56,837 nucleotides of DNA from a virus. Where the stretch lies: the IMG/VR virus record IMGVR_UViG_3300042549_007930, positions 1-56,837 of that record; one strand, 5' to 3'. This document shows positions 24,619 through 30,970 of this stretch, in pieces; position 1 is the first letter of the stretch, and the number at the start of each line of letters is the position of its first letter. Position numbers and translations under genes: made by a program. The notes under the pieces are model-generated. The model had not been told where the DNA came from and made no database searches. It was given only the letters and a program-made list of their open reading frames with translations.

Positions 24619-24648
24619 TTTGGCTCCCCTAAATTGATTTCGTATATT
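24619..24648 (+). promoter_or_regulatory. Host-type promoter
   Basis: TTTGGCT, 15 nt, CGTATATT; ATG 24678 follows. Confidence 0.85.
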
Positions 24649-24677
24649 AAAGTATAATAATAAAAAATATAAATGTT

Positions 24678-25478
24678 ATGACACAGTTAAAAAAATTATC
24701 AAGAGAGGAGTTAAAATCATTAGCACCTCAAGTATTTAACCATCAAGTTAGTTCTAAGTTAACTGACAAGTATGTTCATATTCCAACTGATACTATAGTT
24801 GAAGATATGGAAAAGTTAGGTTGGTTTCCCTACCAAGTGAAAACAGTTAAGGCTAGAAAATCATCAGGTGCAATGGGTAAACACTTAATTCAGTTTTTTA
24901 ATCCTGAAATTGTTATTAATAATGAAGCAGGTGAAGCTGATTTGTTTCCAAATTTATTATTAATTAATTCACATGACGGTTCTACTTCAGTAAGATTTGA
25001 AATGGGAGTATTCAGATTAGTATGTGAAAATGGTTTAGTAATTAAATCAAAAGATTTTGGAGGTTTCAAAATGAGACACATGGGTTATAATTTTGAAGAT
25101 TTAAGAACCCATATTAGCTCTTTAGTTAAAACATTACCTGATGTAGTTGATAATTTGAATAAATTCTCTCAGGTAATTATGACACCTGAACAACAAAATG
25201 AATTTGCAAATAAGGCAATTGAAGCTAGGTTTAATGAAGAAAAATCATTACCTCAAAGTGAAATTGACTATTTGTTAACACCTGAACGTAAAGAAGATGA
25301 AGGTGACAATTTATGGGTTGTACTAAATCGTGTACAAGAAAAATTAACTCAAGGAGGTTTTGGTTATTTAAACGCTAAGGGTAAATTAAGAAAAACAAGA
25401 GCTGTTAAAAACTTCACCATGGACACTGAAATGAATATGAAGTTGTGGGAAATTGCTGAAGAGTATTTAGTTAACTAA
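24678..25478 (+). CDS. DUF932 protein
   Basis: 266 residues with the DUF932 core: DKYVHIPTDTIVEDMEKLGW, PNLLLINSHDGSTSVRFEMGVFRLVCENGLV and MRHMGYNFEDLRTHI. The N-S-H-D-G and R-x-V-C-x-N-G-(L/M) signatures are diagnostic. The family is widespread on phages and plasmids, often near recombination or anti-restriction genes; its biochemical function is not established. It is one of the larger genes in the short-gene array and ends at a terminator hairpin. Confidence 0.85.
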   Translation: MTQLKKLSREELKSLAPQVFNHQVSSKLTDKYVHIPTDTIVEDMEKLGWFPYQVKTVKARKSSGAMGKHLIQFFNPEIVINNEAGEADLFPNLLLINSHDGSTSVRFEMGVFRLVCENGLVIKSKDFGGFKMRHMGYNFEDLRTHISSLVKTLPDVVDNLNKFSQVIMTPEQQNEFANKAIEARFNEEKSLPQSEIDYLLTPERKEDEGDNLWVVLNRVQEKLTQGGFGYLNAKGKLRKTRAVKNFTMDTEMNMKLWEIAEEYLVN

Positions 25479-25483
25479 AATTA

Positions 25484-25502
25484 AGGGGAGCTTGGCTCCC
25501 CT
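25484..25502 (+). terminator. Terminator hairpin containing a -33 box
   Basis: AGGGGAGC-TTG-GCTCCCCT, 8-bp stem and 3-nt loop; its loop and 3' arm are the CTTGGCT box of the next promoter. Confidence 0.75.
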
Positions 25503-25520
25503 AATATAAAATCGTATATT
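25491..25520 (+). promoter_or_regulatory. Host-type promoter merged with a terminator
   Basis: CTTGGCT, 15 nt, CGTATATT; ATG 25540 follows after a short leader (27 nt). Confidence 0.8.
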
Positions 25521-25539
25521 AAATTAAATAAATAAAATT

Positions 25540-25728
25540 ATGACATTAACACCAATTCAAAAATTAAGAGAAGATATTAGAAGTTATGACTCTTCTATAT
25601 ACTTGTATGTTTTAGCTTTATTAGTTGAAGCAGAAGGTCAGGAAAAAGCATTCTTGGAAAAAGTTTATAACGAACCTAAAACAACTGAGTTTGAAGACTA
25701 TTATAAACAGTTTGGAAAACCTAAATAG
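25540..25728 (+). CDS. Hypothetical 62-residue protein
   Basis: Helical and acidic (PIQKLREDIRSYDSSIYLYVLALLVEAEGQEKAFLEKVYNE pattern, shown here only as character). Its last six codons contain the -33 box of the next promoter (TTTGGAA at 25711 encodes part of QFGK). Not recognised. Confidence 0.6.
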   Translation: MTLTPIQKLREDIRSYDSSIYLYVLALLVEAEGQEKAFLEKVYNEPKTTEFEDYYKQFGKPK

Positions 25729-25740
25729 GATTCGTATATT
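25711..25740 (+). promoter_or_regulatory. Host-type promoter starting inside a coding region
   Basis: TTTGGAA, 15 nt, CGTATATT; the -33 box is coding sequence of the gene ending at 25728. ATG 25772 follows. Confidence 0.8.
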
Positions 25741-25771
25741 AAATCATATTAATAATTAAAAATAGAAAGTT

Positions 25772-25960
25772 ATGACATTACAAGTAATTAATACCAAAAA
25801 GGAAAAGTACAATCAAATTAGAACAACTAAAGAAAATTTATTTTCTGATTTAAAATTTCAAGGTTGGAATTTAAAAGATTGTAAAATAAGTGAATTAAAA
25901 GAAGGTTTAGTTCATACATTGTACAGAAGTGCAGATGGTAAAAACACTAGTACAAGATAA
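25772..25960 (+). CDS. Hypothetical 62-residue protein
   Basis: Basic and polar (MTLQVINTKKEKYNQIRTT...LYRSADGKNTSTR). Not recognised. It ends 8 nt before the tRNA-like gene and is probably co-transcribed with it, since no promoter separates them. Confidence 0.55.
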   Translation: MTLQVINTKKEKYNQIRTTKENLFSDLKFQGWNLKDCKISELKEGLVHTLYRSADGKNTSTR

Positions 25961-25968
25961 AAACAAAA

Positions 25969-26097
25969 AGTCAGGTGGCGGAATTGGTAGACGCAAATGC
26001 CACTCGGAGAGTTATATAAAAGTATAAATCTCCTTGCTAGTGGTAGGGTTTCCTAAAGAGTAAAACATCCCATACAGGTTCAAATCCTGTCTTGACT
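25969..26097 (+). tRNA. tRNA-Leu-like gene with aberrant anticodon region
   Basis: The 7-bp acceptor stem AGTCAGG (25969-25975) pairs with CTTGACT (26091-26097) with one G-T. A TG linker and a perfect Leu-type D-arm (GCGGAATTGGTAGACGC) follow. The T-arm ACAGG-TTCAAAT-CCTGT (26074-26090) is canonical. Between the arms a normal anticodon arm is missing. Instead TGCCACT (25998-26004) pairs with AGTGGTA (26039-26045) around a 34-nt loop that holds its own hairpin, GGAGA/TCTCC stacked on TTATA/TATAA. A 28-nt variable region follows. Length is 129 nt against the usual 85-90. CCA is not encoded. It could be an intron-bearing tRNA, a degraded tRNA or a tRNA-like RNA. The anticodon cannot be assigned. 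Confidence 0.6.
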
Positions 26098-26100
26098 TCT

Positions 26101-26137
26101 AATAAATGCCTCATAACCATTTATTATTTTTAATTAT
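26101..26137 (+). repeat. Covarying hairpin repeat, copy 1
   Basis: AATAAATG-CCTCATAAC-CATTTATT (26101-26125), an 8-bp stem with a 9-nt loop, then a TATTTTTAATTAT tail. Copy 2 at 27562-27597 has the same loop and tail but a stem changed on both arms. It follows the tRNA-like gene by 3 nt. Confidence 0.65.
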
Positions 26138-26145
26138 CGAAGAAG

Positions 26146-26172
26146 AGCCTAACAGAAATGTTAGGCTTTTTG
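26146..26172 (+). terminator. Rho-independent terminator overlapping a promoter
   Basis: AGCCTAACA-GAAA-TGTTAGGCT, 9-bp stem with a GNRA-type loop, then TTTTT. The 3' arm ends in TTAGGCT, the -33 box of the next promoter. Confidence 0.85.
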
Positions 26173-26190
26173 GGTTTAACTTCGTATATT
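26161..26190 (+). promoter_or_regulatory. Host-type promoter merged with a terminator
   Basis: TTAGGCT (3' arm of the terminator), 15 nt, CGTATATT; ATG 26216 follows. Confidence 0.8.
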
Positions 26191-26215
26191 AGGGTATAAT
26201 TAAAAATATAAAGTT

Positions 26216-26491
26216 ATGACAAAAGAGAAAGTAGGTTACAGTAGAGAAGCAATGATTAAGTTTCTAAAAATTGAAGGTGTTTATGTAATTGGAACAACTG
26301 AAGAATTTTCAGGTCAAAAAGGTGGAATTTGGGTTGGTGGTGAAGAAATGGATGGGTTATTTGAATACTATAATAATAGTTCTAAATTTACATTTGGAGT
26401 AGAGAAAAAATTAAACGAAGCTGTTAATAAAAGAGGGTGGTGGTTTAGTTGGAATGATCCGGGTACAATGATGGTGTGGCCAATTAATTAA
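26216..26491 (+). CDS. Hypothetical 91-residue protein
   Basis: Mixed alpha/beta, Gly- and Trp-rich in the second half (GGIWVGGEEMDG, KRGWWFSWNDPGTMMVW). The run of aromatics at the C-terminus suggests a folded domain, but no family is recognised. Monocistronic. Confidence 0.65.
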   Translation: MTKEKVGYSREAMIKFLKIEGVYVIGTTEEFSGQKGGIWVGGEEMDGLFEYYNNSSKFTFGVEKKLNEAVNKRGWWFSWNDPGTMMVWPIN

Positions 26492-26493
26492 AA

Positions 26494-26523
26494 TTTGGCT
26501 CCCCTAAATTGAATTCGTATATT
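26494..26523 (+). promoter_or_regulatory. Host-type promoter
   Basis: TTTGGCT, 15 nt, CGTATATT; starts 2 nt after the stop at 26491. ATG 26550 follows. Confidence 0.85.
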
Positions 26524-26549
26524 AAAGTATAATTAAAAATAAAAATGTT

Positions 26550-26747
26550 ATGATAAATCCAAAAGTACAAGAAGTTATTGACACTTTAAGAGAAATTGAA
26601 GTGGATGGTGAAACAATGCAATACATTCTAGATAAAGTAGGAATGTCAGATCAAATATTAAGACAATTAATATTTTTAGCCCCTAAAGATCAATTAGAAG
26701 ATCTTATGGATGAAGTAGTAGCTTACCAAAAAATAAGAGGTTATTAA
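26550..26747 (+). CDS. Hypothetical 65-residue helical protein
   Basis: Acidic and helical (NPKVQEVIDTLREIEVDGE, PKDQLEDLMDEVVAYQK). Not recognised. Monocistronic with its own promoter. Confidence 0.6.
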   Translation: MINPKVQEVIDTLREIEVDGETMQYILDKVGMSDQILRQLIFLAPKDQLEDLMDEVVAYQKIRGY

Positions 26748-26753
26748 CCAAGG

Positions 26754-26783
26754 ATTGGCTATTTAAAATATATTTCGTATATT
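26754..26783 (+). promoter_or_regulatory. Host-type promoter
   Basis: ATTGGCT, 15 nt, CGTATATT; ATG 26810 follows. Confidence 0.8.
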
Positions 26784-26809
26784 AAAGTATAATTAAAAAG
26801 ATAAAAGTT

Positions 26810-27565
26810 ATGAAAAACATTGAAACATTAAATCAGGAAATTGTAAAGTTAGAAGAACAAAAAACTAATTTCTTAAATTTAGAACAAGATTTAAAAGATG
26901 CAAGATCTAATATCTATGTTAGAGAACAACAAGCATTAAGTGATTCTTTATTAATATTTTTTGAGGGTTTTAATCCTGATGCGTATATTGAAGTATCAAG
27001 AGACTCTATTTACTTTAAAACTGATCACCCTGATTACACTTACCGAAAAGAATTATTTAGTATTTATTTAAGAGAAAGATACGCAATTGAGGGTAAAAAA
27101 TATAGTGGGGCTGATTTATCTTATTACACCACTTCTACTAAAGGAGATGATGTTTGGGAGTTAAAAAGATTAAGAATGTTAGGAGATGTAGCTGACATTT
27201 TAATTAAAAGTCAACATGCAATAGTTGATGTAGCCAATAATACTGTAGACAAATTCAAAGAAGAATTTAATGAAGTTTATGGTAAAATGGGTGTTGTTGG
27301 AAATTCTATTAGAGACTTAAATAACCAAATTAGAGAAATCCAAAAACAAATTAAAAGAATTGAATTATTTGGAGAAGGTATTCAATTTGAAAAATCAAGA
27401 TGTATTACTTTGAAACATAATTATGAACCAAGAGTTGTATCTTTAAAATTAATTGAAGTTTCTAAATCAGGTAAAAAAGCAACTGCTGTATTTGAGTGGG
27501 AGAAAGGAAGAGAATCAAGAGAAGAAGGTGTAAATGTTGAAAAAATCATTTACCAAGTTATATAA
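26810..27565 (+). CDS. Coiled-coil protein, 251 residues
   Basis: Heptad-rich helices at residues about 2-45 (IETLNQEIVKLEEQKTNFL) and 130-190 (VVGNSIRDLNNQIREIQKQI) flank a globular middle with Tyr/Asp-rich segments (DSIYFKTDHPDYTYRKELF). The C-terminal 60 residues look beta-rich (KSGKKATAVFEWEKGR). No family recognised. The stop at 27563-27565 lies inside the 5' arm of hairpin repeat copy 2. Confidence 0.7.
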   Translation: MKNIETLNQEIVKLEEQKTNFLNLEQDLKDARSNIYVREQQALSDSLLIFFEGFNPDAYIEVSRDSIYFKTDHPDYTYRKELFSIYLRERYAIEGKKYSGADLSYYTTSTKGDDVWELKRLRMLGDVADILIKSQHAIVDVANNTVDKFKEEFNEVYGKMGVVGNSIRDLNNQIREIQKQIKRIELFGEGIQFEKSRCITLKHNYEPRVVSLKLIEVSKSGKKATAVFEWEKGRESREEGVNVEKIIYQVI

Positions 27566-27597
27566 GTGCCTCATAACCACTTATTATTTTTAATTAT
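27562..27597 (+). repeat. Covarying hairpin repeat, copy 2
   Basis: ATAAGTG-CCTCATAAC-CACTTAT then a TATTTTTAATTAT tail. Compared with copy 1 the stem base pair A-T becomes G-C on both arms, while loop and tail are identical. It overlaps the stop codon of the coiled-coil gene. Confidence 0.65.
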
Positions 27598-27608
27598 ACT
27601 TTGTTAAG

Positions 27609-27628
27609 GCCCCTTATTAAGGGGCTTT
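27609..27628 (+). terminator. Terminator hairpin abutting a promoter
   Basis: GCCCCTT-ATT-AAGGGGC, 7-bp stem, followed by TTTGGCTTT: the T-run is the start of the next -33 box. Confidence 0.8.
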
Positions 27629-27655
27629 GGCTTTCTAAATTATAATTCGTATATT
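27626..27655 (+). promoter_or_regulatory. Host-type promoter merged with a terminator
   Basis: TTTGGCT, 15 nt, CGTATATT; ATG 27682 follows. Confidence 0.85.
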
Positions 27656-27681
27656 AGGGTATAATTAAAAAATAAAATGTT

Positions 27682-27918
27682 ATGACAAGTTTTAAATTGC
27701 AAGATGAAGCAAATGGGTCTTTTAAAATATTTGATTTAAGACAAGCTATAGGTAGAGAATTTAGTGATAATCACTCTCCAACTTTAAGGAGTAAATTATT
27801 AGAAGTAAGTGATTGTGGGAATGTTTGTACTGTAATTAGTATAGAAGCCTATAATAAACAAGGGGGCAAAGTAAGTAAACAACCTTCTTATTTAACTTGG
27901 AATGCCTTATTTTATTAA
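27682..27918 (+). CDS. Hypothetical 78-residue protein
   Basis: Soluble protein (MTSFKLQDEANGSFKIF...), with two Cys (SDCGNVCTVI) and a beta-rich second half. Not recognised. Monocistronic. Confidence 0.6.
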   Translation: MTSFKLQDEANGSFKIFDLRQAIGREFSDNHSPTLRSKLLEVSDCGNVCTVISIEAYNKQGGKVSKQPSYLTWNALFY

Positions 27919-27920
27919 AA

Positions 27921-27950
27921 TTTGGCTTTTATAAGTCAGCTTCGTATATT
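27921..27950 (+). promoter_or_regulatory. Host-type promoter
   Basis: TTTGGCT, 15 nt, CGTATATT; 2 nt after the previous stop. ATG 27976 follows. Confidence 0.85.
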
Positions 27951-27975
27951 AGGGTATAATTAAAAATTAAATGTT

Positions 27976-28101
27976 ATGAAAAAAATAGTATTGTTAGGAG
28001 TTATTTATTGGGAAGTAGAAATTGGAGGGGTAACTCATATGTCATTCAACCCTCAAGAATTAGTTGTTAAAATGGCCTCAATGGGTTTAAGTTTAAATTA
28101 A
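27976..28101 (+). CDS. Hypothetical 41-residue protein
   Basis: Reads MKKIVLLGVIYWEVEIGG then a short amphipathic helix (PQELVVKMASMG). It has a canonical promoter and a GTTATG start context, which supports a real gene despite its size. The next gene starts 12 nt later without a promoter, so the two share a transcript. Confidence 0.55.
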   Translation: MKKIVLLGVIYWEVEIGGVTHMSFNPQELVVKMASMGLSLN

Positions 28102-28113
28102 AAATATAAAGTT

Positions 28114-28332
28114 ATGAGTTTACATTCAGTTTATATATGTGAAGATTTTGAAGTTGGTAATGGTATTTTAACTATTTGGGATGCCAAAGAAGTAGCTAAG
28201 GTAAAAGATATAGATGGTTTTAATAGGATTAGTGAAATTCTAATTTCTGAAAATGGAGTATTACCTAATGGAATTATATGTCCTAATTTATTTCATAATT
28301 CTGAATTTTTTGATATTATACTTTTTGAATAA
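28114..28332 (+). CDS. Hypothetical 72-residue protein
   Basis: Beta-rich and acidic (SVYICEDFEVGNGILTIWDAKE, ISENGVLPNGIICPN). Not recognised. Second gene of the two-gene unit from the promoter at 27921; its start has the usual AAAGTTATG context. Confidence 0.6.
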   Translation: MSLHSVYICEDFEVGNGILTIWDAKEVAKVKDIDGFNRISEILISENGVLPNGIICPNLFHNSEFFDIILFE

Positions 28333-28334
28333 TA

Positions 28335-28364
28335 TTTGGCTTTTATAAGTTGACTTCGTATATT
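28335..28364 (+). promoter_or_regulatory. Host-type promoter
   Basis: TTTGGCT, 15 nt, CGTATATT; the spacer is nearly identical to that of the promoter at 27921. ATG 28390 follows. Confidence 0.85.
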
Positions 28365-28389
28365 AGGGTATAATTAAAAATATAAAGTT

Positions 28390-28692
28390 ATGATAAAGAA
28401 AGAAAGATTAAGATTAAATACAGTTCATGTATTTGAAATGGTAAAAGCAAATTTTGAAGTAAGTACTGATTTTTGTGATGATGAAGGTCATGGTTATTTT
28501 ACTTTTGGGGTAATGAAAGATGGAGTAGAATACTTATTTGATTTAAGTAGAAGAGATTTTAGTGTTATTACCCATAAAATAAGAGGTGAAAAAGGTTATG
28601 AAATTGGAGCTGATTTAGAAGCTGAATTAGACAGATTTATTTTCTTAGAATTAGAAAATTCAAATGCCTTTATTGATAATATGGTTAAATAA
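28390..28692 (+). CDS. Hypothetical 100-residue protein
   Basis: Mixed alpha/beta, acidic (FEVSTDFCDDEGHGYFTFG, GADLEAELDRFIFLELEN). No recognised motif. Monocistronic, ended by the hairpin-promoter at 28698. Confidence 0.65.
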   Translation: MIKKERLRLNTVHVFEMVKANFEVSTDFCDDEGHGYFTFGVMKDGVEYLFDLSRRDFSVITHKIRGEKGYEIGADLEAELDRFIFLELENSNAFIDNMVK

Positions 28693-28697
28693 TATAG

Positions 28698-28727
28698 TTT
28701 GGCTCCTTAAAGGAGCCTTCGTATATT
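28698..28727 (+). promoter_or_regulatory. Host-type promoter with built-in hairpin
   Basis: TTTGGCT, 15 nt, CGTATATT; -33 box plus spacer form GGCTCC-TTAAA-GGAGCC. ATG 28754 follows. Confidence 0.85.
28701..28717 (+). terminator. Terminator-like hairpin inside a promoter
   Basis: GGCTCC-TTAAA-GGAGCC, 6-bp stem, fully between the start of the -33 box and the -7 box. Confidence 0.6.
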
Positions 28728-28753
28728 AAGGTATAATTAAAAATAAAAATGTT

Positions 28754-28981
28754 ATGAAAGTTACAGATGAAAAAGCAAGAGTAAAAGCTCTAAAAAATAA
28801 AATTAAAGATTTAACTGGGGTTAGAAGATTATATAAACCTTCTAAAGTTACTATTAAAGGAGAACCATTTCTTAGGTTTTATAATTCAGTAGATGGAATA
28901 GTTTGGCTTGATAGATTTTATGTAAATGAATATGATAAAGTTTTCACAGTAAAAGATGGAGAATTAGTTTTATTAGGGTAA
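28754..28981 (+). CDS. Hypothetical 75-residue protein
   Basis: Basic first half (KARVKALKNKIKDLTGVRR), beta-rich second half (FLRFYNSVDGIVWLDRFYV). Not recognised. The stop codon touches the next promoter. Confidence 0.6.
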   Translation: MKVTDEKARVKALKNKIKDLTGVRRLYKPSKVTIKGEPFLRFYNSVDGIVWLDRFYVNEYDKVFTVKDGELVLLG

Positions 28982-29011
28982 TTTGGCTTTATAATAATAA
29001 ATTCGTATATT
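28982..29011 (+). promoter_or_regulatory. Host-type promoter
   Basis: TTTGGCT, 15 nt, CGTATATT; begins 1 nt after the stop at 28981. ATG 29039 follows. Confidence 0.85.
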
Positions 29012-29038
29012 AAAGTATAATTAAAAATATAAGATGCT

Positions 29039-29398
29039 ATGGCAACAAGATCAAGAATCGGAATCGAAAATGAAAATGGTACAATTAGTTCAATTTATTG
29101 TCATTGGGATGGTTACCCAGATGGTGTAGGGGCAACTTTAGAAGAACATTACTCCAATAGACAAAAATTAAGAATGTTAATTAATTTAGGTGACATTAGT
29201 ATTTTAGGAGAACATGTAGCAACAATGGATGAACACTCTTTTGATAATAGAAAAGAAGGTGTTACAGTAGCTTATCATAGAGATAGAGGTGAAGAAAAAC
29301 GAGAAGCAAGAGTAGACAAATCATTAGAAACATTCTCAAACTATGAACAATATGGTTATGTTTACACTAAGGATGAAAAATGGGTAATGTTTGAATAA
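29039..29398 (+). CDS. Conserved phage/plasmid protein of the MATRSRIGIE type
   Basis: 119 residues starting MATRSRIGIENENGTISSIY followed by CHWDGYPDGVGATLEEHY and LINLGDISILGEH. This N-terminal signature recurs in small proteins of many unrelated phages and plasmids (general recognition, not searched). No function is established. The conserved H-W-D-G-Y-P and G-D-I-S could form a binding pocket. Ended by a UUCG-loop hairpin. Confidence 0.75.
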   Translation: MATRSRIGIENENGTISSIYCHWDGYPDGVGATLEEHYSNRQKLRMLINLGDISILGEHVATMDEHSFDNRKEGVTVAYHRDRGEEKREARVDKSLETFSNYEQYGYVYTKDEKWVMFE

Positions 29399-29404
29399 TA
29401 AAAA

Positions 29405-29418
29405 GGGGCTTCGGCCCC
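29405..29418 (+). terminator. Terminator-like hairpin with TTCG loop
   Basis: GGGGC-TTCG-GCCCC, preceded by AAAA and followed by an AT-rich stretch; 6 nt before the next -33 box. C(UUCG)G is an extra-stable tetraloop. Confidence 0.75.
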
Positions 29419-29424
29419 ATATTA

Positions 29425-29454
29425 TTTGGCTCCTATATATATATTTCGTATATT
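29425..29454 (+). promoter_or_regulatory. Host-type promoter
   Basis: TTTGGCT, 15 nt, CGTATATT; ATG 29480 follows. Confidence 0.85.
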
Positions 29455-29479
29455 TAATTATAATTTAAAAATAAATGTT

Positions 29480-29761
29480 ATGAGAAAAGGTACAGTTACA
29501 GGTGAAATTAAAAGTATTTTAAATGAATTAAATGTAAAGTATAATGGATGTTATTCAGATACTTATAGGTTTGTAGAAGGAGGCAGATGGAATAATAGAA
29601 GGGTAGGGGTAAAATTTATAGGGGTATTCTTGACACCCGAACAAACAGAATTAGTAAAAATTAAAATGGAAAATAAAGGTTTTAAATTTGATTTTATTAG
29701 GGAAAATAGAGGTAAAAGTTATTATAATACTAATGGTACTAGATTTTGTTTTAAATATTAA
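29480..29761 (+). CDS. Hypothetical 93-residue basic protein
   Basis: ATG 29480 has the GTTATG start context; an earlier in-frame start at 29426 lies in the promoter and is rejected. Arg/Asn/Tyr-rich (GGRWNNRRVGVKFIGVFLTPEQ, ENRGKSYYNTNGTRFCFKY). Possibly nucleic-acid binding from composition only. Confidence 0.65.
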   Translation: MRKGTVTGEIKSILNELNVKYNGCYSDTYRFVEGGRWNNRRVGVKFIGVFLTPEQTELVKIKMENKGFKFDFIRENRGKSYYNTNGTRFCFKY

Positions 29762-29766
29762 TTAGG

Positions 29767-29796
29767 TTTGGCCCCTTAAAGGGGCCTTCGTATATT
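29767..29796 (+). promoter_or_regulatory. Host-type promoter with built-in hairpin
   Basis: TTTGGCC, 15 nt, CGTATATT; GGCCCC-TTAAA-GGGGCC spans -33 box and spacer. ATG 29822 follows. Confidence 0.85.
29770..29786 (+). terminator. Terminator-like hairpin inside a promoter
   Basis: GGCCCC/GGGGCC stem around TTAAA. Relative to the hairpin at 28701 a T-A pair has become C-G on both arms, so pairing is kept while the bases differ. Confidence 0.6.
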
Positions 29797-29821
29797 ATAG
29801 TATAATTAAAAATATAGAGTT

Positions 29822-29995
29822 ATGACACAAGAAGAAATGAATACCGAAAATGCTTTAGTATTAGAAAAGTATGAAGTGATTAAAAAATTAGATAATTACT
29901 TACACAACGCAGCTTTTGATAGAATTACCCTAACAAGTGATATGTTAAAGGAGTTAAAAGGTATGATTGATGAAATGTTATTATCCGATTTTTAA
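29822..29995 (+). CDS. Hypothetical 57-residue helical protein
   Basis: Mostly helical and acidic (MTQEEMNTENALVLEKYEVI, SDMLKELKGMIDEMLLSDF). Supported by a canonical promoter and GTTATG start context. Not recognised. Confidence 0.6.
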   Translation: MTQEEMNTENALVLEKYEVIKKLDNYLHNAAFDRITLTSDMLKELKGMIDEMLLSDF

Positions 29996-29997
29996 TA

Positions 29998-30027
29998 TTT
30001 GGCCTTTAAAAATATTATTCGTATATT
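29998..30027 (+). promoter_or_regulatory. Host-type promoter
   Basis: TTTGGCC, 15 nt, CGTATATT; ATG 30056 follows. Confidence 0.85.
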
Positions 30028-30055
30028 AAAGTATAATAATTAAAAATAAAATGTT

Positions 30056-30277
30056 ATGAAAGTAAAAGATTTAATTAAGTTTTTGAGTGAACAAGATCAA
30101 AATTTAGAAGTAGTTATTAAATATATTGATCACACAGATTGGAATTATGAATTGCCTTTAAGAGCTCAAGATGTTTATGTGGACGAAGTATTTGAAGTGG
30201 ATGAAGCTAATTTGGAAGAAGGTCAATCTATTGAATCAGGAGATGAGTGTTTAGTAATTGAATTAAGTTTTGAATAA
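30056..30277 (+). CDS. Hypothetical small phage protein (KVKDLIKFL type)
   Basis: 73 residues. The opening MKVKDLIKFLSEQDQNLEVV matches a common small phage-protein pattern (K-V-K-D-L-I-x-x-L-x-x-x-x-x-x-x-x-V), followed by a very acidic C-terminal half with many Glu. Function unknown. The gene at 30284 follows 6 nt later. Confidence 0.65.
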   Translation: MKVKDLIKFLSEQDQNLEVVIKYIDHTDWNYELPLRAQDVYVDEVFEVDEANLEEGQSIESGDECLVIELSFE

Positions 30278-30283
30278 CATATT

Positions 30284-30388
30284 ATGAAAGAGAAATTATA
30301 TATTATTGAGGGATTTGAAATATGGGCGAATAATGAAGCCGGGGCTATTGAAAAATATAGATTATGGTGTTTACCATGTTGGAATTAA
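30284..30388 (+). CDS. Hypothetical 34-residue protein
   Basis: Reads MKEKLYIIEGFEIWANNEAG then ends in LWCLPCWN with a C-x-x-C pair. It follows the previous gene by 6 nt and ends 2 nt before the next promoter, which supports it as the second gene of that unit. Confidence 0.45.
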   Translation: MKEKLYIIEGFEIWANNEAGAIEKYRLWCLPCWN

Positions 30389-30390
30389 TA

Positions 30391-30420
30391 TTTGGCTTTT
30401 AAGTTTATATTTCGTATATT
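30391..30420 (+). promoter_or_regulatory. Host-type promoter
   Basis: TTTGGCT, 15 nt, CGTATATT; ATG 30449 follows. Confidence 0.85.
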
Positions 30421-30448
30421 ATAGTATAATAATTAAAAATAATATGTT

Positions 30449-30625
30449 ATGGAAAGTAGATTTGGTATTGAATTAGAGGTATTAGAGAGAGCATTACAAA
30501 ATATGATCAGTGAAGGTTATATGGGTAAAGATGATACAATTGAAGATTTAGAAGATTTAGCTTATACATGTTGTGAAGGGTTAGCTTGGTACGCCAAATC
30601 TAAAATATATGATTGGGCAAATTAA
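30449..30625 (+). CDS. Hypothetical 58-residue protein
   Basis: Acidic, helical (MESRFGIELEVLERALQNMI, DDTIEDLEDLAYTCCEGLAW). Start chosen at 30449 (GTTATG context); the ATG at 30444 is out of frame. Not recognised. Confidence 0.6.
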   Translation: MESRFGIELEVLERALQNMISEGYMGKDDTIEDLEDLAYTCCEGLAWYAKSKIYDWAN

Positions 30626-30627
30626 GG

Positions 30628-30657
30628 TTTGGCTTTTAAGATTATTATTCGTATATT
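30628..30657 (+). promoter_or_regulatory. Host-type promoter
   Basis: TTTGGCT, 15 nt, CGTATATT; ATG 30685 follows. Confidence 0.85.
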
Positions 30658-30684
30658 AAGGTATAATTAAAAAGATAAATTGTT

Positions 30685-30852
30685 ATGGAAAATCAAGTAA
30701 ACGAATTAGAGTTATTGTTAATAAGGTTAGAAAACCTTGAATTGCAAATGGTTGAATTAGGAATAATAGAAGATGGAGATGAAAGAAGTGAAGTAATTGG
30801 TACAATAAAAGAATCAATATACGATGAAATAAGAGAAATAAGCAACGAATAA
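30685..30852 (+). CDS. Small coiled-coil protein, 55 residues
   Basis: Leucine heptads over most of the length (VNELELLLIRLENLELQMVE) and an acidic C-terminus (YDEIREISNE). Probably a dimer-forming helix pair. Not recognised. Confidence 0.6.
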   Translation: MENQVNELELLLIRLENLELQMVELGIIEDGDERSEVIGTIKESIYDEIREISNE

Positions 30853-30862
30853 AATTCAGTGT

Positions 30863-30970
30863 ATGAAACCAATAATATTCTATCATACGGGGAAAGATAT
30901 ATGGGTAAAAGTAGATGAAATACTCACCGGGGAAACGATCATTTCCTCACCCGTTTCACCCCTCACATAA
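30863..30970 (+). CDS. Hypothetical 35-residue protein
   Basis: MKPIIFYHTGKDIWVKVDEI and a Ser/Pro/Thr-rich end. ATG 30863 is 10 nt after the previous stop. Its base composition is richer in G/C than its neighbours. The end overlaps an inverted repeat TCACAT-A-ATGTGA (30963-30975). Weakly supported. Confidence 0.4.
   Translation: MKPIIFYHTGKDIWVKVDEILTGETIISSPVSPLT

Noticed and set aside
24890-25081. Minus-strand frame of 63 codons
   Set aside because: Lies inside the DUF932 gene.
25998-26045. Group I intron in the tRNA-Leu-like gene
   Set aside because: The insert is far too short for a group I core (about 200 nt or more) and has no recognisable P3-P8 pairing.
29426-29479. N-terminal extension of the 93-residue protein
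   Set aside because: It translates the promoter and leader; ATG 29480 has the GTTATG context.
30683-30886. Minus-strand frame of 67 codons, Leu/Phe-rich
   Set aside because: Antisense of a coiled-coil gene that has a canonical promoter on the + strand.
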